A stretch of DNA of 60,026 bases, taken from positions 1 through 60,026 of the forward strand of contig CALGXF010000039.1 of assembly GCA_937935995.1 (NCBI GenBank). Reading direction: 5' to 3'. The notes below the pieces were generated by a model. That model made no database searches. It was not told the origin of the DNA and saw only the letters and a program-made list of their open reading frames with translations. Positions 16,136 through 25,146 of this stretch are shown in pieces. The translations under genes were made by a program, and so were the position numbers. Source of the DNA: an uncultured Alphaproteobacteria bacterium (GTDB lineage: Bacteria; Pseudomonadota; Alphaproteobacteria; CAAHEQ01; UBA3637). Every line of letters starts with the position of its first letter. Position 1 is the stretch's first letter.

Positions 16136-18793
16136 TCAAGACTGTTTCAAAAAATGGCGAACAATCCATTTTTCGACTTCAATCATTGCCGTTACGATAA
16201 CGCCGCAGCCGATAGCTAACAACCAAACTTGCGGGGGCAACGGAACTGTTTGGAAGAATTTTTGCATCAAGTCCGTGTATGTAAACAATATCTGCAAGAA
16301 AATCATTCCCACAGCACCCAACACCATCCACCGATTGCCTTTAAAGCCTGTTTTAAAAATAGATTTATCCCAAGAACGGCAGGCAAACATCAAAAAGATA
16401 CCCATCATAACAATAGCGTTCACGACCAATGTCCGCCCCAGCTTTACATTATAATGTTGATCAGCGACGATTTCAAAAGCAATAAAACACAGAACAGTCA
16501 TCAATGTTGTTACCATAACCATCCGCGTTAACAAAGGCTTTGTCACAATCGACGTATCCGGTTTGCGAGGCGGTCTGGACATAATGCCGTCTTCAATCGG
16601 TTCAAACGAGAACATCGCACCCAACAAAATGGTCGTTACCATGTTAATCCACAAAATTTGAACCGGCGAAATCGGGCTGGTCAAACCAAAGAAAATAGCC
16701 ACCATCACGATAAAAGCTTCGGCAAAACTAATCGGTAACGTCCATAAAATGAACTTAATCAAGTTGTCAAAAACGCACCGGCCTTCTTCAACAGCCGACT
16801 CAATAGTTGCAAAATTATCATCCAACAGAACAATGTCCGCCGCTTCTTTTGCAACATCAGTCCCGTTTTGCCCCATCGCAATTCCGATGTTGGCTTGTTT
16901 CAGGGCAGGGGCATCATTGACACCGTCTCCGGTCATAGCAACGATGTTCTTGTTTTTTTGAAGCGCCTTAACAAGCCGCAGTTTGTCTTCCGGCGTAACC
17001 CGTGCAAACACATCAATTTTAGGCGCGATTTTCTTTAACGTTTCATCATCCGTTTTGGCAATTTCAGCCCCGTTCATTACCGTCGGTTCAACATCAGCAC
17101 CTTTCCCGTGCAAATCCATTTGAGCCGCAATCGCTTTCGCCGTCACAACATGGTCACCCGTAATCATTTTGATGGTAATTCCGGCACTGTGACAGGCTTT
17201 AATTGCCTTAATCGCTTCCGGACGCGGCGGATCAATCATTGCCTGAAGTCCGACGAACACCAAACCGCTTTGGACATCTTTATGCGTTAATTTATCTGTT
17301 TTCATATTCGGCTTAATGGCAAATCCCAACACGCGCAACCCTTGAGCCGCCATTTTTTCCATTGTTTTTAAAATCTTTTTGTCTTCCAAAGCCGTCAATT
17401 TTCCATCCGATCCCATTTGATGCGTACAATAAGGCAAAATAGCTTCGGTCGCCCCCTTGACATAAAGCGTCTGATCGGATCCCAGTACGGCCATGTATTG
17501 ATAAGCGGACTCAAACGGAATTTCATCCATACATTTAATTTCTTCTCTTAATTCTTTGACTTTTATACCTTTTTTCTCGGCAGAAACCAACAAAGCGATT
17601 TCCGTCGGATCGCCTTGAGGCCCCGATGATTTTAACTGGGCTTCATTACATAAAATCCCCGTTTTAAGGCAAGCCGTTAACGCGTGATTATCATCTTGAG
17701 GCTCAATGGTTCCTTTAATTGCGTAACCGTTCCCCGAAACGCTGTATTCTTGCCCGGCGCAAATGATTTTTTGAACTGTCATTTTGTTTTCCGTCAGCGT
17801 TCCCGTTTTATCGGAACAAATAATAGAGGTGCTGCCGAGTGTTTCAACAGCCGGTAATTTGCGCACGATTGCTTTGCGCTTTGACATGCGGCCGACACCG
17901 ATGGCCAAAATAATGGTTAACGCAGCCGGCAATCCTTCCGGAATAGCGGCAACCGCCATCGCAATGGCAGACATAAACGTATCGACAAACGGCAACCCTT
18001 TATAGAAACCGACGGCAAAAGCCAAAACGGATAAAAACACGATAAACCACAAAAGTTTACCGCTGAAGCTTTCGATTTTTTCCGTCAACGGCGTCTTTAA
18101 ATCGGCCGCTTCATGAATCATTTTGGAAATTTGACCGATTTGAGAATGGTCACCCGTTTCAACAACAACGGCTTTCGCTTGCCCGAATGTCACCAAAGTT
18201 GACGCAAAAGCCATATTTCGCCGATCCGCCAGCAGTGTATTGTCCGGCAGTTCTTCACTGACTTTTTCAACCGGAACGGATTCTCCGGTTAAAGCGGATT
18301 CATCGATTTTTAAATCATGCACCTGCAACAAACGTAAATCAGCCGGCACTTTTTCACCCGAACGAAGAATAACAATATCGCCCGGCACTAATTCTTTGGA
18401 ATCAATTTCTAACACATCATTATCCCGGATGACATGCGTTTTGACCGTTATGCTTTTGGAAAGGCTGTCAAGTGCTTTTAAGGCCTTATCTTCTTGAACA
18501 AAGCCCATAACGGCGTTGACAACCACAACCCCGTAAATCACGGAAGCATCAACATATTCGCCGAAATAAAGCGCAATTGTGGCCGAAATTAACAATACAT
18601 AAATGAGCGGTTGATGAATTTGCAACCAAAACCGAAGCAGGGCACTTTTTCCTTTTTTCATTGTCATTTCATTTAAACCGTATCGCGCCCGATAATCATC
18701 CACTTGTTTGGATGTTAACCCGGTTTTCGGATTGGTTTGGAAATGAGATAAAACCTTATCTTGAGATAAAAAATACCATTTGTTTTGTGTCAT
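16136..18793 (-). CDS. P-type cation-transporting ATPase (P2-type, Ca2+-like)
   Basis: An 885-residue ATP-driven cation pump. In order: an N-terminal cation-ATPase domain, the actuator motif LTGESVPV, TM4 with AAIPEGLPAAL, the phosphorylation site ICSDKTGTLTENKM, the nucleotide domain, and the hinge motif MTGDGVNDAPALKQA, then four C-terminal helices. The PEGLP sequence and overall layout match type II (SERCA/PMR1-like) pumps. TM6 reads WINMVTTILLGAMF rather than the NLVTDGLPA of Ca2+-ATPases, so ion specificity is uncertain. I use the ATG at 18793, with AGAGGA upstream; an in-frame extension to 18874 lacks a ribosome site. Confidence 0.92.
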   Translation of the reverse strand: MTQNKWYFLSQDKVLSHFQTNPKTGLTSKQVDDYRARYGLNEMTMKKGKSALLRFWLQIHQPLIYVLLISATIALYFGEYVDASVIYGVVVVNAVMGFVQEDKALKALDSLSKSITVKTHVIRDNDVLEIDSKELVPGDIVILRSGEKVPADLRLLQVHDLKIDESALTGESVPVEKVSEELPDNTLLADRRNMAFASTLVTFGQAKAVVVETGDHSQIGQISKMIHEAADLKTPLTEKIESFSGKLLWFIVFLSVLAFAVGFYKGLPFVDTFMSAIAMAVAAIPEGLPAALTIILAIGVGRMSKRKAIVRKLPAVETLGSTSIICSDKTGTLTENKMTVQKIICAGQEYSVSGNGYAIKGTIEPQDDNHALTACLKTGILCNEAQLKSSGPQGDPTEIALLVSAEKKGIKVKELREEIKCMDEIPFESAYQYMAVLGSDQTLYVKGATEAILPYCTHQMGSDGKLTALEDKKILKTMEKMAAQGLRVLGFAIKPNMKTDKLTHKDVQSGLVFVGLQAMIDPPRPEAIKAIKACHSAGITIKMITGDHVVTAKAIAAQMDLHGKGADVEPTVMNGAEIAKTDDETLKKIAPKIDVFARVTPEDKLRLVKALQKNKNIVAMTGDGVNDAPALKQANIGIAMGQNGTDVAKEAADIVLLDDNFATIESAVEEGRCVFDNLIKFILWTLPISFAEAFIVMVAIFFGLTSPISPVQILWINMVTTILLGAMFSFEPIEDGIMSRPPRKPDTSIVTKPLLTRMVMVTTLMTVLCFIAFEIVADQHYNVKLGRTLVVNAIVMMGIFLMFACRSWDKSIFKTGFKGNRWMVLGAVGMIFLQILFTYTDLMQKFFQTVPLPPQVWLLAIGCGVIVTAMIEVEKWIVRHFLKQS

Positions 18794-18894
18794 TGTTTTC
18801 CTCTTTTCATGAAATAACATGCGAATCGTATCATATTTGTCTGAAAAATCAAGTCCCGGACAGGAAAGAAACAATCCTTTTACGTGATTTTTAT

Positions 18895-19719
18895 TTATAA
18901 GCTGTTTTTCAACAAAGCAATCTCTTTTTTATGTCCCTCATCATCCGTCGGCGTTTCCAAGAAAAACGGCAATCCGCGCAAAGCCGGGTGTTGTAAAATT
19001 CTGATTAAAGCCGGCAGTCCGATGGTTCCTTTTCCGATTTGAGCATGTCTGTCTTTGTGAGACCCCATCGGCATCAGGCTGTCATTCAAATGAATGGCTT
19101 TTAAACGTTCCAAGCCGATTATCCGGTCAAACTGTTCCAAAACATCATCCAACTGGTTGACAATATCATATCCGGCCGCAAAAACATGACATGTGTCCAA
19201 ACAAACACCGAGCAACTGATTTTGATGTGTTTTATCTATCATTTCCGCCAGTTCTTCAAAGGTCGATCCGATTTCGGTTCCTTTGCCGGACATGGTTTCT
19301 AACAAAAAGGGCGTTGTTTGACCAGCTGACAAGATATCATTTAAAAGACCGGCCGTTTGCGCAAGACCGCTTTTTACTCCTTGACCGACATGTGATCCCG
19401 GGTGAAAATTGTACAAGCAATCGGGCAAATGCTGCATCAAAGCCGAATCTTCGGACAAAACCAAAGCTGCAAATTCGCGTGTTTTCCGATCCGTTGAGCA
19501 AGGATTTAACGTATAAGGCGCATGTGCCAACAACGGCCCGAATTTTTTCTTTTCCCGAATAACTTGCATTTTTCGAATATCGTTTAAGTCCAAAGCTCTG
19601 GCGCGGCTACCGCGGGGATTACGGGTGAAAAACTGAAACGTATTCGCTTTTATCTGAACGGCTGTTTGAGTGGCCGCTTCGAATCCTTTCGCAATAGACA
19701 GATGACATCCGATTAACAT
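18895..19719 (-). CDS. nfo: Deoxyribonuclease IV (endonuclease IV)
   Basis: Nfo cleaves DNA at abasic sites in base excision repair. The 274-residue TIM barrel shows the zinc-ligand motifs: GCHLSIAKG at the N-terminus, YNFHPGSHVGQG near residue 103, GVCLDTCHVFAAGYD near 175 and HLNDSLMPMGSHKDRHAQIG near 212. The start codon overlaps the 3' end of ybaK by seven bases, so the three genes kinase-ybaK-nfo form one operon. Confidence 0.96.
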   Translation of the reverse strand: MLIGCHLSIAKGFEAATQTAVQIKANTFQFFTRNPRGSRARALDLNDIRKMQVIREKKKFGPLLAHAPYTLNPCSTDRKTREFAALVLSEDSALMQHLPDCLYNFHPGSHVGQGVKSGLAQTAGLLNDILSAGQTTPFLLETMSGKGTEIGSTFEELAEMIDKTHQNQLLGVCLDTCHVFAAGYDIVNQLDDVLEQFDRIIGLERLKAIHLNDSLMPMGSHKDRHAQIGKGTIGLPALIRILQHPALRGLPFFLETPTDDEGHKKEIALLKNSL

Positions 19720-20207
19720 GTCTCGTCCTTCGTTAAAGGAACAAACGGTGCTTCAATAAAAGCAGCCAGTCGTTCCGGGTTTATTTTAAGCGTGACGCCG
19801 ATTTTTCCGCCACTGATACAAATTGAGTCAAAAAGCTGTGCCGTTTCTTCAATAAAAGTCGGGAAGGGCTTTTTCATTCCAATCGGAGAACATCCGCCGT
19901 GAATATATCCGGTCAACGGCAACAATTGTTTCAACGGCAACATTTCCAAACTTTTAACACCGGCGGCTTTGGCGGCTTTTTTTAAATCTAAACTGCTGCC
20001 AGCCGGAATGACGAACACAAAATGTTCAAAGCTGTGTGTTTGCGTCGGGGCTTGTGTAACTAATGTTTTGAATACTTGTTCGACGGGTTCATGAATAAAA
20101 CCGGCAACGGAAATCGCATCAACTTGGTCTTTCGGGTCAAAAGTGTAAACATCAAAAGGCACACCGGCTGTTTGTAAAATTCGCATAACATTCGTTTTAA
20201 CCGGCAT
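19713..20207 (-). CDS. ybaK: Cys-tRNA(Pro)/Cys-tRNA(Cys) deacylase YbaK
   Basis: YbaK removes mischarged cysteine from tRNA-Pro. The 164-residue protein carries the family elements HEPVEQVFKTLV near residue 38, FVIPAGSSLDLKKAAKAAG near 64, and GYIHGGCSPIGMKK near 101, the deacylase pocket. An AAGGAA site precedes the ATG. It overlaps the upstream kinase by 11 bases and the downstream nfo by seven. Confidence 0.94.
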   Translation of the reverse strand: MPVKTNVMRILQTAGVPFDVYTFDPKDQVDAISVAGFIHEPVEQVFKTLVTQAPTQTHSFEHFVFVIPAGSSLDLKKAAKAAGVKSLEMLPLKQLLPLTGYIHGGCSPIGMKKPFPTFIEETAQLFDSICISGGKIGVTLKINPERLAAFIEAPFVPLTKDETC

Positions 20208-20709
20208 AGATATGTTCCTTTATCTTTTGACAAACGTCAGCAGCCGTTAAATCGGATGTATCCAAAAGAGATGTCTTTAAATCTTGATAGCGGGAAAGAC
20301 GTTCCTGCGCGCGTTTCCATTGAGTTTCTTTTTGACATTGCGTTAATCCGGAGCGGTTAAAAATACGCTTTTTTAAAACTTCCGGCCTGCAAATTAACGA
20401 AAAATGGTAAAAGTCAAAAGGAGCTTCCAACTGATTTAATATGCTTGCTTCAAGGACGGCGTCATGCAAAACCCAACAGAAAAAAACCGTATCAAAAGCA
20501 TCTTTTTTTAAAAAAGAATTCAATAAATAAATGATGTTATTCAAAGCCATTTGTTTGGTTTTATCCGAAAAGTCCCATTCTTTATCGCCTTGAAACCAAC
20601 ACCAATCACCGTCCAACAGAACAGACCGTTCACAATCGGAGCATAACAACTGTGTAACGGTTGATTTGCCGACCCCCATCGGCCCGCCGATAAAAACAAG
20701 TTTTGTCAT
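20197..20709 (-). CDS. P-loop kinase-like protein of unknown substrate
   Basis: A 170-residue small-molecule-kinase-like protein with Walker A GGPMGVGKST at residues 8-17 and an LLDGDWCWFQGD segment resembling the acceptor-binding loop of shikimate or gluconate-type kinases. A lid-like Arg-rich stretch (KKRIFNRSG) follows. Family: AAA_33-type kinases, often annotated only as AAA family ATPase. It heads the ybaK-nfo operon. Substrate not recognised. Confidence 0.8.
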   Translation of the reverse strand: MTKLVFIGGPMGVGKSTVTQLLCSDCERSVLLDGDWCWFQGDKEWDFSDKTKQMALNNIIYLLNSFLKKDAFDTVFFCWVLHDAVLEASILNQLEAPFDFYHFSLICRPEVLKKRIFNRSGLTQCQKETQWKRAQERLSRYQDLKTSLLDTSDLTAADVCQKIKEHIYAG

Positions 20710-20740
20710 TCGCTTTCTCCGTTTTAAGGGCTGTTCCTTT

Positions 20741-20773
20741 TTAAAAAATAAACGGCCGACAAGGACCGTTTTT
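20741..20773 (-). terminator. Terminator of tRNA-Ser
   Basis: On the minus strand the tRNA CCA end is followed at once by an AAACGG/CCGTTT stem (20750-20755 with 20766-20771) and then a T-rich stretch at 20741-20748. Confidence 0.5.
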
Positions 20774-20861
20774 TGGCGGATGGGGAGAGATTCGAACTCC
20801 CGGAGGGTCGCCCCTCAACGGTTTTCAAGACCGCCGCATTAAACCACTCTGCCACCCATCC
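20774..20861 (-). tRNA. tRNA-Ser(TGA)
   Basis: An 88-base class II tRNA. The acceptor GGATGGG pairs with CCCATCC, the discriminator is G and the CCA is encoded. The anticodon loop CTTGAAA gives TGA. The long variable arm (GAGGGGCGACCCTC) and T arm (GGGAG-TTCGAAT-CTCTC with slip pairing) are as expected for serine. A diverged copy of its 5' half lies upstream at 20991-21026. Confidence 0.96.
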
Positions 20862-21026
20862 ACACTTTAAGTTTACTAACCGAGCTTCAAGAAGTGAGGG
20901 TCTTGAAACCCGTTGCCTTTTGGACGATGTCCAAAAACGGTTTTGTCCTCGGGCTATCGCCCTCGTTCATCTCCGCTTCTCTTCGATAGGCAAGGCCGCC
21001 GCATAAACCACTTGGCCACCCCATCC
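20862..21026 (-). repeat. tRNA-Ser-associated hairpin element with partial tRNA 5' copy
   Basis: Read on the minus strand, bases 21026-20991 resemble the first 36 bases of a tRNA-Ser (acceptor strand, D arm and start of the anticodon stem) with a few changes. The sequence then departs into a hairpin region before the intact tRNA-Ser. That region has a GATA-capped GGGC/GCCC hairpin (20951-20962) and a GGAC/GTCC hairpin (20922-20932). The block around the first hairpin (minus strand: GATGAACGAGGGCGATAGCC) resembles the element beside tRNA-Glu. It could be a disrupted second tRNA-Ser gene. Confidence 0.55.
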
Positions 21027-21136
21027 ATACTTTTCGAAGTTCTTAATGAACCACGTGAAAATCCTTTTAATATAAAGAAAGAAAAAAATCAAGTAGAAAA
21101 ATAAAAAAAGATTCTCTATGATAACAGGGAAAACAA

Positions 21137-22327
21137 ATGAGGTTTTGGATGCTATTTAAATTTTTAGGCGGACTTTTCTTACTTGGGGCTGTGCCGTTCG
21201 CGGTAAAAGCCGATGCAGCGTTTGATGCATGGAAACAAAGTTTTGCAACTTATGCGTTGGAACAAAACGTGTCGGCTCAGGTTGTTCAGCAATATGTCCC
21301 CAACTTACAACATTTGGAACGCGTCATCGTCCTTGACCGCAAACAGCCGGAATTTAAGTCTCCGTTTTCTGCCTATATGAAGCGTGCTATCTCAACCGAA
21401 CGCATTCAAAAGGGGCGGGCTTTGTTCAAAGAAAAAAACGCCGTTTTAGCCAAAATCGAACGTCAATACGGTGTGCCGGCACCTTATTTATTGGCTTTTT
21501 GGGGCGTTGAAACGCATTACGGCGCCATTAAAGGGCGAATAAATACACTGGATGCGCTTGCCACGTTGTCTTACGACAATCGCCGATCCGCTTTCTTTAC
21601 ACAGCAGTTAATTGCTTTGTTGAAAATCATTCAAAAAGAACAAATCGAACCGCCGAAAGGATCTTGGGCCGGCGCGTTCGGACATTTCCAGTTCATGCCG
21701 ACAACTTACTTGCAATACGCCGTTGATGAAGATAAAGACGGCCGGCGGGATTTAGTAAATTCTTTTGACGATGCGTTAGGTTCTGCCGCAAACTATCTGT
21801 CCAAATTGGGGTGGAACCCGCAAATCAGCTGGGGAAGAGAAGCCGTTCTTCCCAACACCGGTATCGATTCTTTAATCGATGAAAAAATGACTTTGAAAGA
21901 ATGGTATGAAAAAGGATTCCGCTTAAAGGGAAAAGAAAGCTTAACACCTTTTGAAGAAACCATTCAGGCACGTTTAATCATGCCGGCAGGACAATTGGGA
22001 CCGGCTTTTTTGGTTTATTCGAATTTTGACGTCATCAAACGGTGGAATCGGTCAGATTTTTATGCATTAAGTGTCGGTATTTTGGCTGACCATATTGCCG
22101 GCAAACCTGCTTTTAATGTCTCGGGATTGCTGGATGAAGCTGTTATTCCGACACAAGATATTCGACACATTCAAAATCAATTAAAGAGCATGGGTTTTTA
22201 TGAAGGCTCGCCGGACGGCATTTACGGCAGCCAAACACGAAAAGCCGTTAAAGCTTATCAAAAACAAAACCAAATGCCTGTTGACGGATATTTATCAAAA
22301 GATTTACTTGAAAAAATATTAAAATGA
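21137..22327 (+). CDS. mltB: Lytic murein transglycosylase B-like, with peptidoglycan-binding domain
   Basis: The 396-residue exported enzyme cleaves the MurNAc-GlcNAc bond to give 1,6-anhydroMurNAc ends. A signal sequence occupies about the first 26 residues. The catalytic Glu is in FWGVETHYG near residue 120, followed by GSWAGAFGHFQFMPTTY. The C-terminal 65 residues form a PG_binding_1 domain (IQNQLKSMGFYEGSPDGIYG). No lipobox is evident, so it is probably soluble in the periplasm. Its products feed the anmK-murQ recycling route encoded further along. Confidence 0.94.
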   Translation: MRFWMLFKFLGGLFLLGAVPFAVKADAAFDAWKQSFATYALEQNVSAQVVQQYVPNLQHLERVIVLDRKQPEFKSPFSAYMKRAISTERIQKGRALFKEKNAVLAKIERQYGVPAPYLLAFWGVETHYGAIKGRINTLDALATLSYDNRRSAFFTQQLIALLKIIQKEQIEPPKGSWAGAFGHFQFMPTTYLQYAVDEDKDGRRDLVNSFDDALGSAANYLSKLGWNPQISWGREAVLPNTGIDSLIDEKMTLKEWYEKGFRLKGKESLTPFEETIQARLIMPAGQLGPAFLVYSNFDVIKRWNRSDFYALSVGILADHIAGKPAFNVSGLLDEAVIPTQDIRHIQNQLKSMGFYEGSPDGIYGSQTRKAVKAYQKQNQMPVDGYLSKDLLEKILK

Positions 22328-22376
22328 TGTAAAAACGAACATAGGTGTTTATGAAAAGACCCAAAGGAAAATAATC

Positions 22377-23345
22377 ATGAAAAAGTTACCAATTGCTTTG
22401 CTTGTTTTATCGTGTTGTTTAACCGGTTGTACGGATAACGGCGTTTTATTGAAATCTTCCGGAAAAAATTATGTTTCAATGGATGCAAACGGTATTTATA
22501 AAATCGGAACACCGTATCAGGTCAACAATATATGGTATTATCCTCAAGAAGACATGTCTTACCGGGAAGTCGGCATTGCTTCTTGGTACGGCCCCGATTT
22601 CCACAACGGGTTGACGGCAAACGGCGAAAAATATGACATGCACGCAATGACGGCGGCTCACAGAACGTTGCCGTTACCTTCGATTGCCAAAGTAACAAAC
22701 TTGGAAAACGGCAAATCAGTCATTGTTCGAATTAATGATCGAGGCCCCTTTGTTAACAACCGAATCATTGATGTTTCCAAAACAGCAGCGGAAGTTTTGG
22801 ATTTTAAAGACAAAGGAACCGCCAAAGTCCGCGTTGAAATTATGGCAGAAGAAAGCAAGGGACTTAAAAAACAAATTTTGAAAAATGGCGGAAAAGTTGT
22901 CGGTGGGCCACCCTTGCCGCCGTTGAGCGATATACAAAAAACAACTGAAACAAATGATGTTTCATCGCCGATTCCGTTGGCTAATCCGATGCCCGAAACG
23001 ATTGCCAGTTCAAATGTATCGGATTTAGAACCGGTTAAACCGGTAACGGCGGCACCGGTCGGTGAAACGGCTGTCCCCGTTAACAAACCCGTTTTCGGAA
23101 TCGCTTCGGCCGGGTATTATGTTCAAGTCGGTGCTTTTTCAAAAATAGAAAATGCCCAAAATCTGCAATCCGAATTAACACCATTCGGCCAAGTCCAGAT
23201 TTTGGAAAAAACGACGCCGGATACGGTTTTATTCCGAGTGCGGCTCGGACCGTATGACGACCCTCAAAAAGCGGTTGAAACGATTGATTTATTGGAAAGA
23301 AGAGGCTTCGGCGAAGCTCGATTGGTTCAAGAAATTGGAAAATAG
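22377..23345 (+). CDS. rlpA: Septal-ring lytic transglycosylase RlpA family lipoprotein with SPOR domain
   Basis: A 322-residue lipoprotein with lipobox LTGC near residues 16-19. The RlpA double-psi beta barrel spans about 60-155, with ASWYGPDFHNGLTANGE and the catalytic-type VRINDRGPFVNNRIIDVS. A Pro/Val-rich linker follows, then a C-terminal SPOR domain (YYVQVGAFSKIENAQNL) that binds denuded glycan at the division site. It lies 49 bases after mltB and six before dacC, so the three form a cell-wall operon. Confidence 0.95.
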   Translation: MKKLPIALLVLSCCLTGCTDNGVLLKSSGKNYVSMDANGIYKIGTPYQVNNIWYYPQEDMSYREVGIASWYGPDFHNGLTANGEKYDMHAMTAAHRTLPLPSIAKVTNLENGKSVIVRINDRGPFVNNRIIDVSKTAAEVLDFKDKGTAKVRVEIMAEESKGLKKQILKNGGKVVGGPPLPPLSDIQKTTETNDVSSPIPLANPMPETIASSNVSDLEPVKPVTAAPVGETAVPVNKPVFGIASAGYYVQVGAFSKIENAQNLQSELTPFGQVQILEKTTPDTVLFRVRLGPYDDPQKAVETIDLLERRGFGEARLVQEIGK

Positions 23346-23351
23346 GAAAAA

Positions 23352-24509
23352 ATGATGAAAAAGACTTTATTCGCTTTGGCTTTGTGTACGGCTGCATCAG
23401 GTGCTTTGGCACAATCAACTTTTACGACTTCGGCCTCGCACGCTTATTTGATGGATTTTGACACAGGCGCTGTTTTACTGGATAAAAAAGGCGATGAATT
23501 GATGGCGCCGGCGTCCATGAGTAAATTAATGACGGCTTATGTGGTTTTTGATAAGCTGAAACAAGGGCAACTGTCTTTGGAAGATGAATTCACGGTCAGT
23601 GAAAATGCGTGGCGCAAAGGCGGTAGCAAAAGCGGCAGTTCAACCATGTTTTTGGATCCGAACTCAAGCGTTAAAGTCGGTGATTTATTAAAAGGCGTTA
23701 TCATTCAATCGGGCAATGATGCTTGCATTACATTGGCTGAAAATCTGGCAGGATCCGAAGATAATTTTGCAGCCGAAATGACAATTAAAGCGCGGGAAAT
23801 CGGTTTGGAAAAAAGTACATTCAAAAACGCAACCGGTTGGCCGAATAAAGAACATTTGATGACGGCACATGAATTGGCGATGCTGGCACGCAAAATCATT
23901 CGCGAATTTCCCGAATATTACCCGCTTTACGCTGAAAAAAGCTTTAAATACAACGGGATTAACCAAGAAAACAGAAACCCGCTGCTTTACAGCATGCCGG
24001 AACAAGCAGACGGCATGAAAACCGGACACACGGAAAAATCCGGTTACGGTTTGGTGGGGTCAGCGAAAAGCATGGACGGTGACCGTCGATTGATTTTGGT
24101 CATCAACGGTTTAAAAACAATGAAAGAACGCGGTCAGGAAGCTAAAAAAATCTTGGACTGGGGGTTCAGAGAGTTTGACAATTATACTTTTTACACCAAA
24201 GGCAGCGTTGTTGAGCAAATTCCCGTTTGGATGGGGGAGGTTGAAACCGTTCCCGGCATTGTTGACGAAAATATCATTGTCACCATGAAACGGTTGGATT
24301 ATTTGAAAAAGAAAGTCACATTGATTTATGATGCTCCCATCAAAGCACCGATAGATAAAGGTCAACGTTTGGGAACTTTGCGTATTTCTCTTCCGAGTGG
24401 TGAAAATTATGATTTTCCCGTCGTGGCCGGCAAATCTGTCGGTAAAGTCGGATATTTCGGCAAGTTAAAAGCTGTTTTCATGTACATGCTTTCCGGAAAA
24501 GGGGAATAA
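23352..24509 (+). CDS. dacC: D-alanyl-D-alanine carboxypeptidase (PBP5/6 family)
   Basis: The 385-residue periplasmic enzyme trims the terminal D-Ala from peptidoglycan stem peptides. Signal peptide at residues 1-21 (cleavage after ALA). Active-site motifs: SxxK as PASMSKLMTAY near residue 55, SxN as QSGNDACI near 120, and KTG as MKTGHTEKSGYG near 222. A C-terminal PBP5-type domain and an amphipathic tail (KLKAVFMYMLSGKGE) for membrane attachment follow. The start may be 23352 or 23355 (MMKK). The name dacC is conventional for alphaproteobacterial homologues. Confidence 0.95.
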   Translation: MMKKTLFALALCTAASGALAQSTFTTSASHAYLMDFDTGAVLLDKKGDELMAPASMSKLMTAYVVFDKLKQGQLSLEDEFTVSENAWRKGGSKSGSSTMFLDPNSSVKVGDLLKGVIIQSGNDACITLAENLAGSEDNFAAEMTIKAREIGLEKSTFKNATGWPNKEHLMTAHELAMLARKIIREFPEYYPLYAEKSFKYNGINQENRNPLLYSMPEQADGMKTGHTEKSGYGLVGSAKSMDGDRRLILVINGLKTMKERGQEAKKILDWGFREFDNYTFYTKGSVVEQIPVWMGEVETVPGIVDENIIVTMKRLDYLKKKVTLIYDAPIKAPIDKGQRLGTLRISLPSGENYDFPVVAGKSVGKVGYFGKLKAVFMYMLSGKGE

Positions 24510-24510
24510 C

Positions 24511-25146
24511 ATGCAAGGAGGGCCCAAATTTATCACGCTGGAGGGCGGCGACGGCGCGGGAAAAAGCACACAAATTCAAATGCTGAAAAGCTATTTTGAA
24601 AAGCAAAAGATACCTTGCCTGTTTACCAAAGAACCCGGCGGATCCGTCGGCGCCGATGAAATTCGCCAAATTTTAATCAACGGCCAATTGAATAAATGGG
24701 ATGCCGTTTCGGAAACGCTTTTGTTTTACGCGGGGCGACGGGCACATTTGGTTGATACAATTTGGCCGGCTTTAAAAGCAGGGCAGTGGGTTATTTCCGA
24801 CCGATTTGCCGATTCGACCTTGGCTTATCAGGTTTACGGCCGTCAAAGCCGTTTGATAACAAAAGAGCAGGTTGCTGATTTATATCACATGGTGGCCGGC
24901 GATTTTAAACCAGACTTAACCATTATTTTGGATATTGACCCGCAAATCGGATTAAATCGAGTTTGTCAACGCGGGCAAGCTGACCGATTTGAAGCCAGTG
25001 CATTGGCTTTTCATGAACGCCTGCGGCAAGGTTTTAAAGAAATTGCGGCAGCCGAACCCAATCGATGCGTTGTCATGAATGCCGATACTTCTCCTGACAC
25101 GCTTCACCGGGAAATCGTTCAGTTGATTGAGGATCGTTTTTCATGA
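24511..25146 (+). CDS. tmk: Thymidylate kinase
   Basis: This 211-residue kinase makes dTDP from dTMP. P-loop EGGDGAGKST at residues 11-20, the dTMP-binding YAGRRAHLVDTIWPAL near 72, the DR motif SDRFADSTLAYQ near 96 and the lid region RGQADRFE. An AGGGGA site precedes the ATG, one base after the dacC stop. Its own stop overlaps holB as ATGA. The order tmk-holB is common in Proteobacteria. Confidence 0.96.
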   Translation: MQGGPKFITLEGGDGAGKSTQIQMLKSYFEKQKIPCLFTKEPGGSVGADEIRQILINGQLNKWDAVSETLLFYAGRRAHLVDTIWPALKAGQWVISDRFADSTLAYQVYGRQSRLITKEQVADLYHMVAGDFKPDLTIILDIDPQIGLNRVCQRGQADRFEASALAFHERLRQGFKEIAAAEPNRCVVMNADTSPDTLHREIVQLIEDRFS

